Source: Leptolyngbya ohadii IS1
Lineage (GTDB): Bacteria > Cyanobacteriota > Cyanobacteriia > Elainellales > Elainellaceae
Assembly: GCF_002215035.1 (NCBI RefSeq)
Contig: NZ_NKFP01000001.1
Location: 617,501 to 681,500 of the forward strand
DNA length: 64,000 nucleotides
Reading direction: 5' to 3'
Shown: piece after piece, positions 17,457 to 28,398 of the stretch
Layout: every line of letters starts with the position of its first letter
Numbering within the stretch: the stretch's first letter is position 1
Made by a program: the position numbers and the translations under genes
Notes under the pieces: model-generated
What the model was told of the DNA's origin: nothing
What the model saw: the letters and a program-made list of their open reading frames with translations, nothing else
The model's database searches: none

Positions 17457-19877
17457 TTAACAAGTAATGGGCAATTTTATTCTAAAAGTTGTCTTCCTCT
17501 GAATGCTTTCGGCTTCAATCGTTCCTCCTAGGTGTTCTACCAGCTTTTTCACCAGAGCCAGCCCCAAACCAGTTCCCCCTTGCTGCCAGCGATCGACACT
17601 GACAACCCGGTAAAACTTCTCGAAGATACGAGGGAGTTCATCGGGAGAAATTTCTACCCCAGAGTTAGTGACGTTTAGAAGAAAGGTTGAAAGACGCAGT
17701 GCTGTACTCGATTCGTTGGATTGGTAGAAGGATGAAGATGGCAGCGAGAAGCAAGAAGGTGGATCGATCTGAACCGATACAGTAATGGATTCTCCGGGCG
17801 GGGTATATTTGCAAGCATTGTGCAGCAGTTCTGTGAGAATGCGGCTGAGGGCATCAGAGTCAGAATAAATTTGAGGGAGTAGGGCTGGTAGTTCCACCTG
17901 TAACTGTTGCTGGCGAGCCTGGGTGCGTTCCTCGAAGGCATGAATCAAGTTAGGTAGCCAGAAATTCAAGTCAATCCAATCGGTAGTGGTGTCTTGAACA
18001 CCTGCTTCCAGTCGCTGTAGATCCAGCAGGTCATTGACTAAGCTAATTTCTCGATCACATTCACTGTCGAGAATTTGTAAATAGTGGGTGGCTCTTTGGA
18101 TTGTTTTGTTCAATAGCGAGTCTACTCCTGTCTCTGCAAAACTCGCTTCCTTCATATGCTCAAGGGCAACTTCTAGCAATTGAATGGACATCTTCATATT
18201 CGTTACGGGCGATCGTAATTCGTGGGAAACCGTACTGAGAAAATCATCCTTAAGCTGGTGTAGACTTTCCAGCGTTTCAACCTGAGTTTGGGAAGCCGCA
18301 TATAGCCGCGCTTGACGCAGGGCAATGGCGCACTGGTTCGCAACCTGTTGCACTAAACGCACTTCCAAGTTTTCAAATATTGCCTCTTTGGATTTTAATA
18401 GCCACAAATCTCCAATCACGCCTTGATCATCAGCAACAGGACAGGCAAGAATCGCGAATTGGTACTCAGCTTCACGAATCAATTGCGGTTGGACATCACA
18501 GAGTTGGATGCTTTGATGTTGTAGGAGCTGTCCATAAAGCTCTGGATGATCCACCATCTGCACCACTAAACCCTGATAGTAGGGCAAGGATGTGCTGTAC
18601 TCAAAAGCAATGGTCGATGCGGTTAATTCAGCGTTGTAGATTCCTGCATTGCAGCATTCAAGCTGGAGGACATGAGCCAGTTCTTGAACCGCCGCTTGCA
18701 GAATCTGACTTTCATCTAGGCTATCTCGAACTTTGTCAGTGATACGTTTGAGGGCAGCTTCAAAATCGAGCGATCGTTGCAATTGCAGGGTACGCTCGTG
18801 AACCTGTCGCTCTAATTTAGCGTTGAATTGGCGCACCTGATGATAGAGTTCCGATTGCTGAATGGCGATCGCGACCTGGGTAGAAAGCTGCTTCATCAAG
18901 TCAACCTCTAGAGGTGTCCATTGGCGAGGCTGACTGCACTGGTTGGCAAGTAGAAGCCCCCACAGTTTTTCCTCCTGCACTATCGGTACAACTAAGCTTG
19001 CTCTCACCCCCAAGCCCTCTAGGAGATCAATGTGACACTGAGCCAATCCCCCGGTATAAATATCCTCCAGGTTCTGAATTCGTCCCTGTCTGTATTGCTC
19101 AACAAAGCCCTGTTGGAAGCAGTGATCGATGAAGGTTTTTCCAATAATTGAGTGTTCACGTTTAGCCACAGACTCAACCACGATCACGCCACTCCAATCT
19201 GGCTCAAATTGATAAATTAGAACGCGATCGACGTGTAGGAGCTGGCGGATTTCCGCTACGGTGGTATTGAGAATAGTGTCTAAATCTAAAGACTGACGAA
19301 TATGTTGAGCGATTGCTGTTACCAACTGCTTTTGTTCTGCCTGTTGATGGAGCAATTCCTCGGCTCGTTGTCTCTCTCTAATTTCCCGCTGCAATTCTTG
19401 GTTCGCTGCTTCAAGCTGAGCAGTTCGTTGCTGCACCCGTTGTTCTAGTTCAGCATTGAACCTACGAATTTCTGCTTTGGCAGCCTGAAGTGCCAATTGA
19501 TTTTCAATCCGAGCGAGAACCTCCTCAGTTTGAAAGGGTTTGGTGATGTAATCTGCCGCCCCTAATGAAAACGCTCGCACTTTATCCAGCGATTCATCCA
19601 GAGCGCTGAGAAAAATGATCGGAATATCGTGGGTTTCTTCGGATGCTTTCAGCCGTTGACAGACCTCATAGCCATCCATATCTGGCATCCGGATATCCAG
19701 CAAAATTAAATTGGGGGGAGCAGCCTGCACCCCCATCAGTGCCATTGAACCATTGATCGCCTTCCGCACCTCATATCCGCGCTGGCTCAACGTCGCGTAC
19801 AACAAATTCAGATTGTCTAAAGCATCATCAACAATCAAAATATTGCCTTTAACTGCCCTGGGCTGTTCACTATTCAT
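17457..19877 (-). CDS. REC-GAF-GAF hybrid sensor histidine kinase
   Basis: The 806 residues hold a receiver (about 13-130, phospho-acceptor Asp in [16 protein letters not shown]), a coiled coil, GAF1 (about 185-345), GAF2 (about 370-530), HisKA (about 550-640, His in [16 protein letters not shown]) and HATPase (about 670-805, [19 protein letters not shown]). It is cytosolic. GAF1 has a Cys281-His282 pair in [14 protein letters not shown], the position where cyanobacteriochromes attach a bilin, so light sensing is possible. Its start overlaps the stop of the upstream membrane kinase by 4 bases (ATGA), so the two are translationally coupled and probably form one phosphorelay. There is no DNA-binding output domain. 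Confidence 0.9.
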   Translation of the reverse strand: MNSEQPRAVKGNILIVDDALDNLNLLYATLSQRGYEVRKAINGSMALMGVQAAPPNLILLDIRMPDMDGYEVCQRLKASEETHDIPIIFLSALDESLDKVRAFSLGAADYITKPFQTEEVLARIENQLALQAAKAEIRRFNAELEQRVQQRTAQLEAANQELQREIRERQRAEELLHQQAEQKQLVTAIAQHIRQSLDLDTILNTTVAEIRQLLHVDRVLIYQFEPDWSGVIVVESVAKREHSIIGKTFIDHCFQQGFVEQYRQGRIQNLEDIYTGGLAQCHIDLLEGLGVRASLVVPIVQEEKLWGLLLANQCSQPRQWTPLEVDLMKQLSTQVAIAIQQSELYHQVRQFNAKLERQVHERTLQLQRSLDFEAALKRITDKVRDSLDESQILQAAVQELAHVLQLECCNAGIYNAELTASTIAFEYSTSLPYYQGLVVQMVDHPELYGQLLQHQSIQLCDVQPQLIREAEYQFAILACPVADDQGVIGDLWLLKSKEAIFENLEVRLVQQVANQCAIALRQARLYAASQTQVETLESLHQLKDDFLSTVSHELRSPVTNMKMSIQLLEVALEHMKEASFAETGVDSLLNKTIQRATHYLQILDSECDREISLVNDLLDLQRLEAGVQDTTTDWIDLNFWLPNLIHAFEERTQARQQQLQVELPALLPQIYSDSDALSRILTELLHNACKYTPPGESITVSVQIDPPSCFSLPSSSFYQSNESSTALRLSTFLLNVTNSGVEISPDELPRIFEKFYRVVSVDRWQQGGTGLGLALVKKLVEHLGGTIEAESIQRKTTFRIKLPITC

Positions 19878-22800
19878 GCCTGAACAACGGGTTGAGAGAG
19901 ATTGACGATCGTATCAAAACGCACTCGACTGACCAACTCTGTCAAAGCATTGGCAAGGGCAGCATGTTCCGGGGGGATCGCCGCAATCAGCGAGAAGATT
20001 TGCTTGTCGTCGAGTTGCATCGCCGCTTGGTGGAGTTGAGCAACCCAGCTAGAAGGCATGACCTGAAGAGAAGCAGGTGAGAGAAAAACGGATGGACGAA
20101 ATCTCCCCTCATTCTTCCCATGATTGGCTGCCCCAATCCCTTCGTTTTGTGTGCCCTCCTGATCTTCCTCGTCGTAGAGATAACGGACTCCTAAATATTG
20201 AGCCATCTTCTCAAACACAATTTCTTCCTGGAAAGGCTTCCTGACAAAATCGTCACAGCCTGCGACCAAAACGCCTGCTCGCTCTTCATCAAAGGCGCTG
20301 GCTGTGATGGCAATAATCATCGTTGTTTGACCCTGCAAATGTCCCTTAATGTACCGAGTCGCTTCATAACCATCCATTATGGGCATTCGCATATCCATCC
20401 AGATGAGATGAGGTTGCCACTCCTCCCAGAGGGCAATCGCCTGCCGCCCATTTTCAGCATCGCGGACTTCAAACCCAATTGGTTCCAAAAGTTTAAGCAA
20501 CAAGTGGCGATTCACCCAACGGTCATCAGCAACCAGAATACGGTATTTTGGCTGGTCGGGGGCAAGCCCAATCACTCGTCGAGAGGGCGGTTGCACCGGA
20601 ATCTCCGCAGGATTTCCCAGCCCGACTTTAATATCAAAGGAAAAGGTGGCACCCCGACCTAACGCACTGGTAGCCGTGATATTCCCTCCCATCAAGCGCA
20701 CAAGTTGCTGGCTAATGGCTAGCCCTAATCCTGTCCCCTGCTGAGACTTCTGCCCGATTTCCGTTTGAGAGAAGGGCTCAAACAACTGATTGATTTCGTG
20801 AGCAGCAATACCCGGTCCGGTGTCTTCAACTTCAAAATAGAGGGTGAGGGAGTGGAGAAATGAAGGAGGGAAAACTTCTGCTTGCTCGCTCCTAATCCGC
20901 AGCATTACACTGCCCGCTTGCGTAAACTTGATTGCATTTCCCAATAGATTGAGTAGAACTTGACGAAGTTTCCGCTCATCGGTTCGGATATACTGAGGAA
21001 CATTGGGTGAGCAGCTAAACGTAAGTTGCAACCCTTTGGATTCAGCCCGAAACTGTAGCATCTCTTCTAAAGTGTCCAGCAGGAGATAGAGATCAAAGCT
21101 GGTTTCGCTTAGGATGACCCGTCCTGCCTCAATCTTGGACATCTCCAACACATCGCTGACCAACTCTAACAAATGCTCTCCACTGCGCTTAATGATGGCT
21201 AGTTCTGAGGTTTCTGATCCCGGAGGAGCGTTACGAGCCAGGAGTTGAGTGAAGCCAAGAATGGCGTTCAGCGGAGTTCGGAGTTCGTGGCTCATGTTAG
21301 CCAGAAACTGGCTTTTCGCCCGATTCGCAGCATCAGCAGTTTCTTTAGCACTGTGCAACTCCTGGAATTTCTGCATCAGAGTGGAGGACATGACCTTGAA
21401 GTTGTGAACGAGGGAGCTAATTTCCATAACCGAGCTACTGGGCCAGTCAATTGATTTTTGCTCTACTAATTGATTGGGTAGGTTTGTGGTTACCCGTGCT
21501 AGCTGGGAGAGGGGACTGACCAATCTACGAGTGAGCAGGGTTGCCAGTACCAATGCTAATCCCGAAATTATCATCAGAATAGTCAGACTTCTGACATGAA
21601 CCCGCAGCACTTGGGCAACATAGGGAGCAGCAGGAGCCTCGATCAGCACCTTCCAGGGAATCTGGCTGTCCAGGGCAGCTTCCTGGACGAAGAAAGAATT
21701 AGCCCACTGCACCATCAGCGGACTGTTCGTTATGGGAAACCATTGATAAATATCTGGAGCGATCGCCTTAATTCTGCCTCCCTGCTGTAGGTCAAACGTT
21801 TGAGCGATTACACGATCGCTTTGAGTACTGCTAATGACTGTGTTGTTGCGATCGAGCAGCGTTATTTGCAGCTCTTTAGTAGTATGAACTTTGAAGAGAT
21901 GCTCAATTCGCTTCAAGTCAATTTCACTGATGATAAATCCCAACAGGCGGTTTGCTTGAATTACGGGAGTACTCAGAATTATCCCAGGTGTTGATATGCC
22001 ACTTGTTTCTGTCAATAAACCTGATATGCTTGGTTGGCGGGTGTTACGAATTGCTTCAAAGTAGGGAACATCTGCCAGACTCAATTGTGTAGTAGCTTCT
22101 GCTGGCAGATCTGATGCGGAAGCAGCAACACTGACTTGCCCGGTAGGGGTAACAACGTAGAGGGTGTGAAAATCCAGAAATTCTCGTTGGGTGAGTTCTG
22201 TGCTTTGCTGCAATTGAACTGTTGGAGCCATGTTCGATCGAGCCGCAATCTGAGCTAACTCGTCCGAGGCGTGCAACAGTTGCTCATGCCATGCATCGAT
22301 CTGCGCCCCTAATTCTATAGATGTGGCTCTGAGTTCTTCCTGGGCTGTTGTTCCAATATTGTCAACTACGCGATGGCTGTCCAATGCCATCAGCATCAAG
22401 GTAGGAAAGAAGACGAAAGCAACGAGCAAGTTAAAGAGGGTTTGTTGCAGAGAAAGCGATCGGATGGCTGGGGGACGATTGAACCAGCGATGAATCGGGA
22501 GATAGATCAGAATTAGGCTGGCAACCAGGGCATTAAAAATCCCATTGACAGCCTGCTTCAGCATGATAATGGTAGCTTGGGTGGGAGGATGATGCAGGAT
22601 ATGATGATAGAACAGCCAAGCCAGCGGCATCCCAATGCAGATCCAGTAAATGCCGTCTAGCAAGACGAGGTTTTGGCGAGAGCGACGGAATAACCAACTA
22701 ACAAATAGAGCTTCACAGGCGAAGATAATGATGGCATAGGGATGCTTCCAAAGGAAGTAGGTGTAACTGCTGGTCAAGATAACTGTTGCAATACACCAAC

Positions 22801-22987
22801 GATGTCCGTATAAACCTAACATTAGCCAGACGGCGATCGACCCAAACAGAAAATCAAGGTGAAAGAAGAATGACCAGCTAAAATAATTTCCCAACCACCC
22901 GGCTATGATAAGCAAAATCAGTCCTAAAGCAGCTCTGCTGCGCGTATTCCATTGGTCTCCCAACCATAGCTGGTTATTAAATTCCAT
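19874..22987 (-). CDS. Membrane-bound hybrid histidine kinase (MASE-like, Cache, HAMP, HK, REC)
   Basis: The 1,037 residues begin with about seven hydrophobic segments (20-190), then an extracytoplasmic Cache-like sensor (about 215-455), a membrane span (about 468-488), a HAMP-like segment, HisKA (His in [20 protein letters not shown], about 570), HATPase ([19 protein letters not shown], about 770) and a receiver (about 835-960, Asp in [17 protein letters not shown]). The C-terminal 75 residues are helical but lack an obvious Hpt histidine. It heads a two-gene operon with the GAF hybrid kinase and probably passes phosphate to that protein's receiver. The ligand is unknown. Confidence 0.9.
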   Translation of the reverse strand: MEFNNQLWLGDQWNTRSRAALGLILLIIAGWLGNYFSWSFFFHLDFLFGSIAVWLMLGLYGHRWCIATVILTSSYTYFLWKHPYAIIIFACEALFVSWLFRRSRQNLVLLDGIYWICIGMPLAWLFYHHILHHPPTQATIIMLKQAVNGIFNALVASLILIYLPIHRWFNRPPAIRSLSLQQTLFNLLVAFVFFPTLMLMALDSHRVVDNIGTTAQEELRATSIELGAQIDAWHEQLLHASDELAQIAARSNMAPTVQLQQSTELTQREFLDFHTLYVVTPTGQVSVAASASDLPAEATTQLSLADVPYFEAIRNTRQPSISGLLTETSGISTPGIILSTPVIQANRLLGFIISEIDLKRIEHLFKVHTTKELQITLLDRNNTVISSTQSDRVIAQTFDLQQGGRIKAIAPDIYQWFPITNSPLMVQWANSFFVQEAALDSQIPWKVLIEAPAAPYVAQVLRVHVRSLTILMIISGLALVLATLLTRRLVSPLSQLARVTTNLPNQLVEQKSIDWPSSSVMEISSLVHNFKVMSSTLMQKFQELHSAKETADAANRAKSQFLANMSHELRTPLNAILGFTQLLARNAPPGSETSELAIIKRSGEHLLELVSDVLEMSKIEAGRVILSETSFDLYLLLDTLEEMLQFRAESKGLQLTFSCSPNVPQYIRTDERKLRQVLLNLLGNAIKFTQAGSVMLRIRSEQAEVFPPSFLHSLTLYFEVEDTGPGIAAHEINQLFEPFSQTEIGQKSQQGTGLGLAISQQLVRLMGGNITATSALGRGATFSFDIKVGLGNPAEIPVQPPSRRVIGLAPDQPKYRILVADDRWVNRHLLLKLLEPIGFEVRDAENGRQAIALWEEWQPHLIWMDMRMPIMDGYEATRYIKGHLQGQTTMIIAITASAFDEERAGVLVAGCDDFVRKPFQEEIVFEKMAQYLGVRYLYDEEDQEGTQNEGIGAANHGKNEGRFRPSVFLSPASLQVMPSSWVAQLHQAAMQLDDKQIFSLIAAIPPEHAALANALTELVSRVRFDTIVNLSQPVVQA

Positions 22988-23241
22988 GACCTTTGTCTTC
23001 CCTAGCTGAGGTGTTCTAAGACAGCCTTGAATTCCCTTTATAGAAATCCTCTATATCAATTCCTCCTACGGAAGAAATTAGCAGTAAAGCGTTGAAGTAG
23101 AAGCCTTTCCCAATATTCCTTTTGCCTGTAACTCTATTAACTAACTAACACTACATCTATCTAAAGAATGAACTTTATCAGCACAAAAAGCAAAGCTAGT
23201 TTACTTTAAGTAAAGCTAGTTTATTTTCCTTAAAGAACTAA
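22988..23241. other. Intergenic, contains a short direct repeat
   Basis: I see no gene. An imperfect direct repeat AAAGCTAGTTTA(C/T)TTT occurs at about 23189-23208 and 23212-23230, close to the left end of the IS at 23242. The upstream part is the leader of the membrane hybrid kinase. Confidence 0.35.
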
Positions 23242-24941
23242 TTAGGGCTTGCTGAAAAAGTATTTCACGAGTTATGGGAAGGCGGATGGGTCAATTGTAA
23301 GACTTGTTCAACCTTAAGCAACCCTCAGGAAAGCTTGAGGATCGCGCCAGTGCCACTGCCAGCGATTGAGCGGTCGCAGTTGCTGAGACAGCACAACCGC
23401 AAAAAAGACAAAAAGAGACTGCCGGAGCAGTTGCTCCAGATTCATCACCAGCAACGTCACAGCGATGGCTGTTTCTGCGGTTGGGGCGAGCTTTGCCATG
23501 ACGCGAGCTAAACTAAAGCGACGTTTGCCCACCCCAAACTTACCTTCTACCTGATTGCGAACGGCGGCATCGGCTTGGGCTTGCTTCTGAACGTCTGCTT
23601 GCTGGCTTTGATTGGGTCTGCCTAACGGTTTTCCACTCAGTCGAATGCCCCTTTCCTGGCAATACTTGCGGTTGGCACGGGTGCGATAGATTTGGTCAGC
23701 ATGAACTGAAGCGGGATAATGCCCAAAGCGACGTTTGAATCGCTCAATCTGCTCGGGCAAATCGGTCGATTCATTGAAGTTGTTCCAGTCGAGATGGTCT
23801 AAAAATACATAGCCATCGACACAACTAATGGCAATCTTGGCACCAAATTCCACAGACGTTCCCGCTTTGCCTCGGACAATGGGACGGATGTGCGGTTGAG
23901 CAATGCTGACAATGCGGTCATCAATGCGATGTTGACGAGGCTGATACATCCACTGCTGCTGTCGAAACAACTCACTGACGACGAGTAGTTTACGGTACAG
24001 TTGTTCGTCCAGTGGTGCCAGAGATGCACCTACTGCAATCAACCTGTCAATGTGAGCAAGATTACGCTTGAGATAGCGTAACTGTTGCCCGACTGCCTTT
24101 CGCAGCGCCTTGTGCTTCGTCTGACGTTGCTTGGCAATGTGCAAATACTGTTGCCGGGCTTGGCGGCGGTAGGTGCGTGGCTTTCGGGCAACTTGTTCTC
24201 GCACTTGCTCGTACAGCAAATCGATGATTCGCTCGGTCTGTTCCCGTGCCTCGTTGAGCAAACTTAAATCAGTGGGATAGCGAATATCACAAGGCGTGCA
24301 ACTCGCATCAACAATCAGTTGCCCTGCATTGGTAGGTGAGGGTGGCTCATTGTCATCGTTGTCCTCATCGGTTGGGTCTGAGGGTTCTGTTGTTCCCTCC
24401 TGCTTGGACGAATCGTTCTCATCACTTTGCTTGATGATGGCTTCGTTGATTTGCCCAATCAACTCAAGCTTCACTCGCTTGCGAAAATGCACCAACATCG
24501 AAGCATCAAACGGAGCGGTATCACTGTACTCCGATAATCCCAAGAAGAACTGCAAATACCGATTCTCCCGGATCTGTTCGACCGTTTCGATATCAGACGT
24601 GCCCAACCGCTCTTTGATGATCAATGCCCCAAGTGCCATGCGAAAGGATTTCGCAGGTGCCCCTATGCCCTCGCTCAACTGCTCGGCATATTGTGCTTCA
24701 AACTCCTCCCACGGGATCAACTCCGCCAGTTTCACCCAGCGATTCTCACCGGATAACTTGCCCCCAAACGGCAAGTAGAAGTTTTCAAATGACAATTGAC
24801 CCGGGGTAGAACGGCGGTACATTGACAGACAAGTGCAAGGATTTTGAGGGGTTTGGTGCTTTTTCCTTGCACTTTATCAGACCTGATCCCGCTTGAAAAC
24901 CAGCTCTAACAACTCTTTCACCCTTTTTCAGCAAGCCCTAA
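23242..24941 (-). mobile_element. Complete IS element with 19-bp inverted repeats
   Basis: TTAGGGCTTGCTGAAAAAG at 23242-23260 is exactly complementary to 24923-24941. The 1.7-kb element holds one transposase gene. It has inserted into an older transposase gene on its right side. The remainder of that gene is not present on the left, so no clean target duplication can be shown. Confidence 0.8.
23314..24822 (-). CDS. IS5/IS1182-superfamily transposase
   Basis: This 502-residue DDE transposase has an N-terminal DUF772-like region (FRMALGALIIKERLGTSDIE, SMLVHFRKRVKLELIG). The first catalytic Asp is in QLIVDASCTPCDIRYPTDLS, and later conserved regions include RGKAGTSVEFGAKIAISCVD, VHADQIYRTRANRKYCQERG and RNQVEGKFGVGKRRFSLARV (Glu). 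A low-complexity acidic stretch (about 138-160) separates N-terminal and catalytic parts. Reading frame and both inverted repeats are intact, so it may be active. Subfamily assignment is uncertain. Confidence 0.85.
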   Translation of the reverse strand: MYRRSTPGQLSFENFYLPFGGKLSGENRWVKLAELIPWEEFEAQYAEQLSEGIGAPAKSFRMALGALIIKERLGTSDIETVEQIRENRYLQFFLGLSEYSDTAPFDASMLVHFRKRVKLELIGQINEAIIKQSDENDSSKQEGTTEPSDPTDEDNDDNEPPSPTNAGQLIVDASCTPCDIRYPTDLSLLNEAREQTERIIDLLYEQVREQVARKPRTYRRQARQQYLHIAKQRQTKHKALRKAVGQQLRYLKRNLAHIDRLIAVGASLAPLDEQLYRKLLVVSELFRQQQWMYQPRQHRIDDRIVSIAQPHIRPIVRGKAGTSVEFGAKIAISCVDGYVFLDHLDWNNFNESTDLPEQIERFKRRFGHYPASVHADQIYRTRANRKYCQERGIRLSGKPLGRPNQSQQADVQKQAQADAAVRNQVEGKFGVGKRRFSLARVMAKLAPTAETAIAVTLLVMNLEQLLRQSLFVFFAVVLSQQLRPLNRWQWHWRDPQAFLRVA

Positions 24942-25661
24942 ATACCGCACAATTACCCCACAACACCGCTCTAGCTCCAACTTGGCTTCTCCATTTCCAG
25001 CACTCCCGTAGCTTCCTAACCATTCTCCCGTTTGGGCATTACAAACCGTCGTCCGATTCCGAATCACTTCCCCCCGCTTCCGACCCCGGTATCCCGGCGC
25101 ACACCCCCCTTCGCTCCGTCGCACGGCGGGCGGATCGTTCCTGACATCCGTGTTGATTAATCGTTGCCGCACGGCACACACCGTCCCATCTATATCAAAC
25201 ACCACAGAATGGTCGCTCACACGATCGAACAATCCTAGTTCTTGCTTCACTCGCACGCTGTTCCGATGCAGGTCGCTCTCAAATAAAACTCGCATTGCCT
25301 CTACAGCACTTCCTCCCACACACCCAAGAAACCGGCTCAAACTCGATGCTGAGGGACACCCCTCTCGTCCCCACTGGCTCATCAAGACTTCCTTCACCGA
25401 CTCCAACGCTCGATAGAAATCTGCGATCGTCCGTTCCCCACTGATCGCATACGCATTCAACAACAGCACAAAGTCCATCACTTCATACCGCCCCATCCGT
25501 CCCCGTACCACCCGCACTTCTTCTTCCAAATACCCCACTAGCCCACTTTCCAGCCAATATTTTCCGTACAGTACCGCTTCACCAAACCATGCTGGAATTC
25601 GTTGCACACTTTCCGTTCCCGCTTCAACGGCAACCCCCGTCTTCCCTCTCCTCCGTCCCAT
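24918..25661 (-). pseudogene. Truncated transposase, cut by the neighbouring IS
   Basis: The 247-residue frame runs into the right terminal repeat of the IS at 23242-24941, so its last residues (RYLGLAEKG) derive partly from the IS. The remaining part has the look of a DDE transposase, with SVVFDIDGTVCAVRQR resembling the first catalytic Asp region of IS1380-like enzymes. The C-terminal catalytic half is absent and not found on the other side of the IS. A good GGAG site lies 7 nt before the ATG. Family uncertain; almost certainly non-functional. Confidence 0.65.
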
Positions 25662-25820
25662 CTCATGACTCCTATTTCTCTCGATTTAGGAGCCATTCCC
25701 TCAACAACTAACCGCTCAATTCCGCTTCTGGCAACCTTTTTATCCTTCTCCCCTCAACCTCGTTGCGCATCCCGTGGGCGGATCACGGTCACTTATCGCC
25801 GTACGCAACAGTTGTCGCTT

Positions 25821-25849
25821 CATTGTTTTTGCGGCACGATCGATATAAT
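25821..25849 (+). promoter_or_regulatory. Possible promoter of the OmpR regulator
   Basis: A perfect -10 TATAAT at 25844-25849 is preceded 17 bp upstream by a weak -35 (CATTGT, 25821-25826). It lies about 40 bp before the ATG at 25892. Confidence 0.4.
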
Positions 25850-25891
25850 GCCTTACTCATAGAATAAGGGTAGCCGCATTTTCATCGCTCC

Positions 25892-26725
25892 ATGAAAATC
25901 CTTTTAGTCGAAGACGATCCAGCGACTACAAATGCACTGATTGAAGCCCTGACTCTTCATCACTACTGCGTCGATAGTGTTGGAGATGGAGCAACCGCAC
26001 TCGATTTGGCTGAAGCGTTCCGCTATGACCTGATTCTTCTCGATATCATCATTCCTCAAATTGACGGGCTACACGTATGCCAGCATTTGCGATCGCAGGG
26101 CTGTCAGGTTCCCATTCTGCTGCTGACGGCAAAAGATAGCCAGAGCGATCGAATTTTGGGACTGGATGCGGGAGCGGACGACTACTTGGTCAAACCCTTT
26201 GATTTTGGTGAACTGTTGGCACGAATGCGGGCACTGCTGCGGCGAGGAAGTGCGACCCTCCCTCCAACGCTGACCTGGGAGAAGCTGCAATTCAATCCTG
26301 GCACCTGTGAATTTGTCTATAACGGGACGCTGCTGCATCTGACGCCCAAAGAGTATGGCTTGCTGGAGTTATTTCGATTAAATCCTTCTCGCATTTTCAG
26401 CCGTAGTGCTATTATCGACCACCTTTGGCCTTCTGATACCTGTCCGGGCGAAGAGGCGGTCAACACTCACATGAAGACACTGCGGCAAAAGCTGAAAGCT
26501 GCTGGAGCCGGTGCAGATTTTATCGAAACGGTATATGGCATGGGCTATCGCCTTAAGCCGCTAACGGAGATAGAAGCATCGCCCGGGAGTGCTGCACTCG
26601 CATCGACAGAATCGCAGGCAGAAGTTCAGGCAGACAGGGTACGAAGCTATCAGAGGCAATGGCGCAGCTCAAAACTCAATGTCAGTCCTATTTTCTGGAA
26701 CAGCTTGCAGTCCTGGAGGAGGTAG
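25892..26725 (+). CDS. OmpR-family response regulator (5' part of a probably frameshifted multidomain regulator)
   Basis: The first 120 residues are a receiver (Asp51 in LILLDIIIPQIDGLHV, Lys in DDYLVKPFDFGEL) and about 130-225 a winged-helix DNA-binding domain (LTPKEYGLLELFRLN, TVYGMGYRLKPL). From about residue 250 the sequence becomes unlike any family (VRSYQRQWRSSKLNV) and stops at 26725, while the -1 frame continues sensibly into an Hpt domain. Cyanobacteria have REC-OmpR-Hpt-REC-REC proteins, so I think this and the next frame were one gene of roughly 640 residues. Confidence 0.85.
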   Translation: MKILLVEDDPATTNALIEALTLHHYCVDSVGDGATALDLAEAFRYDLILLDIIIPQIDGLHVCQHLRSQGCQVPILLLTAKDSQSDRILGLDAGADDYLVKPFDFGELLARMRALLRRGSATLPPTLTWEKLQFNPGTCEFVYNGTLLHLTPKEYGLLELFRLNPSRIFSRSAIIDHLWPSDTCPGEEAVNTHMKTLRQKLKAAGAGADFIETVYGMGYRLKPLTEIEASPGSAALASTESQAEVQADRVRSYQRQWRSSKLNVSPIFWNSLQSWRR

Positions 26726-27819
26726 CGATCGCCCTCGCTCAATTCAACCTGAATTCTGAACTCCAGCAGCACGGCAAGCAGGAGGCACATAAGCTTGCTG
26801 GTTCTCTCGGTATCTTTGGCTTGCAGGAAGGCTCGGTTCTGGCGCGTCGGCTAGAAATGCTCCTGATGCCTGAAAACAGACTAGGACAAACGCAAGCAAC
26901 CCAGTTTAGCGAATGGTTGAATCAATTACAGAAGGAATTACAGCCTGAAGCCAGTGATAAAAACGATCGATCAGTTGAACATGTGTCTCAGAAACCCTTG
27001 AGGAAAAGACAACAGACCACTGTGCCGCCCCTGCCTGGCTCACCTTTCCTGCTTATTATTGATGGCGATCGCACCCTTACAGATCTAATCCAACTGGAGG
27101 GAAACCATCGTGGATTTCAAGTAGCAGTCGCAGAGAGTATTGCAGCAGGGAAAGAAATCCTATCGACTTCTAGCGCAGGAGCCGCGCTTCAGAATCAACC
27201 TAATCTAATTTTGCTTGATCTTCCCTCTCCTGGTGTGGACGAGGAGCGCTTCCAGTTTCTTATTGAACTGACAAGAGAAATGCCTGAAATTCCGGTGGTT
27301 GTTCTCAGTCGGTATGGCGAAATCGATGCACGGGTGAAAGCGGCAGAGTGGGGCAGCGCTGCTTTTCTTCAGAAGCCGCTATTGCCGCAACAAATCTTTG
27401 CAGTGATTGAGCCGATTCTTCAGAGCTGGAAGCACAAGCAGCGAGTCATGGTCGTTGATGATGATTCGGTAATGCTGGCAGCAGTAGCGGAACTTCTGGA
27501 GTCGCGCAGCCTAAAAGTCACAGCGCTCAGCGACCCGAAGCAGTTCTGGAAGACGTTGATTGCCTGCATGCCCGATCTCTTGATTTTGGATATTGAAATG
27601 CCGAACTTCAATGGCATCCAGCTTTGTCGGGTGGTTCGCAACGACCCTCAGTGGGCACATCTTCCCATTCTGGTTCTCACGGCTCATCAGGAGCGCGATA
27701 TTCGGAACCAGGCGATCGCGGCAGGTGTTGATGAATACATCTCGAAACCCTATAATCCAGTAGATTTGGTTGCTCAAATTACGCGTTGGTTAGAGCGAAC
27801 TCGTTTACCGCAACTTTAG
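26659..27819 (+). CDS. Hpt-REC-REC protein (3' part of the probably frameshifted regulator)
   Basis: The 386 residues hold an Hpt domain with phospho-acceptor His44 in QEAHKLAGSLGIFGLQEG, a receiver (about 130-250, LILLDLPSPGVDEERF) and a second receiver (about 262-380, LLILDIEMPNFNGIQLC, EYISKPYNPVDL). The ATG at 26659 lacks a well-spaced ribosome site (AGAGG only 2 nt away) and lies inside the preceding gene, and its frame is open well before it. That supports a single original gene. Even as a separate protein it could shuttle phosphate between kinases and receivers. Confidence 0.8.
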   Translation: MAQLKTQCQSYFLEQLAVLEEVAIALAQFNLNSELQQHGKQEAHKLAGSLGIFGLQEGSVLARRLEMLLMPENRLGQTQATQFSEWLNQLQKELQPEASDKNDRSVEHVSQKPLRKRQQTTVPPLPGSPFLLIIDGDRTLTDLIQLEGNHRGFQVAVAESIAAGKEILSTSSAGAALQNQPNLILLDLPSPGVDEERFQFLIELTREMPEIPVVVLSRYGEIDARVKAAEWGSAAFLQKPLLPQQIFAVIEPILQSWKHKQRVMVVDDDSVMLAAVAELLESRSLKVTALSDPKQFWKTLIACMPDLLILDIEMPNFNGIQLCRVVRNDPQWAHLPILVLTAHQERDIRNQAIAAGVDEYISKPYNPVDLVAQITRWLERTRLPQL

Positions 27820-27863
27820 AAATTCCAGGCGATCGAGAGGTTTCTGACGAGTTAAAACCGCCT

Positions 27864-28247
27864 ATGATCCCCAAATGTATTTTAGTCGTAGATGATGAAA
27901 GACCGATTCGAGAAGCAGTGCGGCTGTGTCTGGAGATCATAGGCAATCACAGGGTAATAACTGCTGGCTCAGGAGAAGAGGGATTGCAGATTGCAGCGAT
28001 CGAACAACCGGACGTGATTCTTCTGGATAGGCTGATGCCTCAGATGGATGGAATTGCAACCTTTGAAACCCTTCTGCAAGATCCCGTAATTCAATCGATT
28101 CCAGTCATTTTACTGACGGCTCAGATGGAAGCTGATGGGACGGAAGCATTGCTACGAAAAGGATTTGCAGGGATAATTCATAAACCTTTTTTGCCAAATC
28201 AGCTTGCCGCCCAGATCGGTCAAATTCTAGGCTGGTCAGAAATTTAA
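27864..28247 (+). CDS. Single-domain response regulator
   Basis: A receiver-only protein of 127 residues: VVDDERPIREAVRLCLEIIG (acidic pocket), DVILLDRLMPQMDGIA (phospho-acceptor Asp), VILLTAQMEA (Thr) and GIIHKPFLPNQL (Lys). I chose the ATG at 27864, right before the receiver, over a TTG at 27786 that would overlap the previous gene and add an unstructured tail. It probably serves as a phosphate relay or sink for the nearby hybrid kinases. Confidence 0.85.
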   Translation: MIPKCILVVDDERPIREAVRLCLEIIGNHRVITAGSGEEGLQIAAIEQPDVILLDRLMPQMDGIATFETLLQDPVIQSIPVILLTAQMEADGTEALLRKGFAGIIHKPFLPNQLAAQIGQILGWSEI

Positions 28248-28398
28248 AGAGTGAGTCACGTTTCACCCTTAATCTTCAGGACTTCCTCATATTTTTTGTT
28301 TATCGTGGTGGAATGGCAGGCAATTTAGCCTGCGATCGGCATCCCTTTGGTTAATCCAGTCGTTGAAGGACTCATTATGGCGAAGCAAGAGGAAAGCA

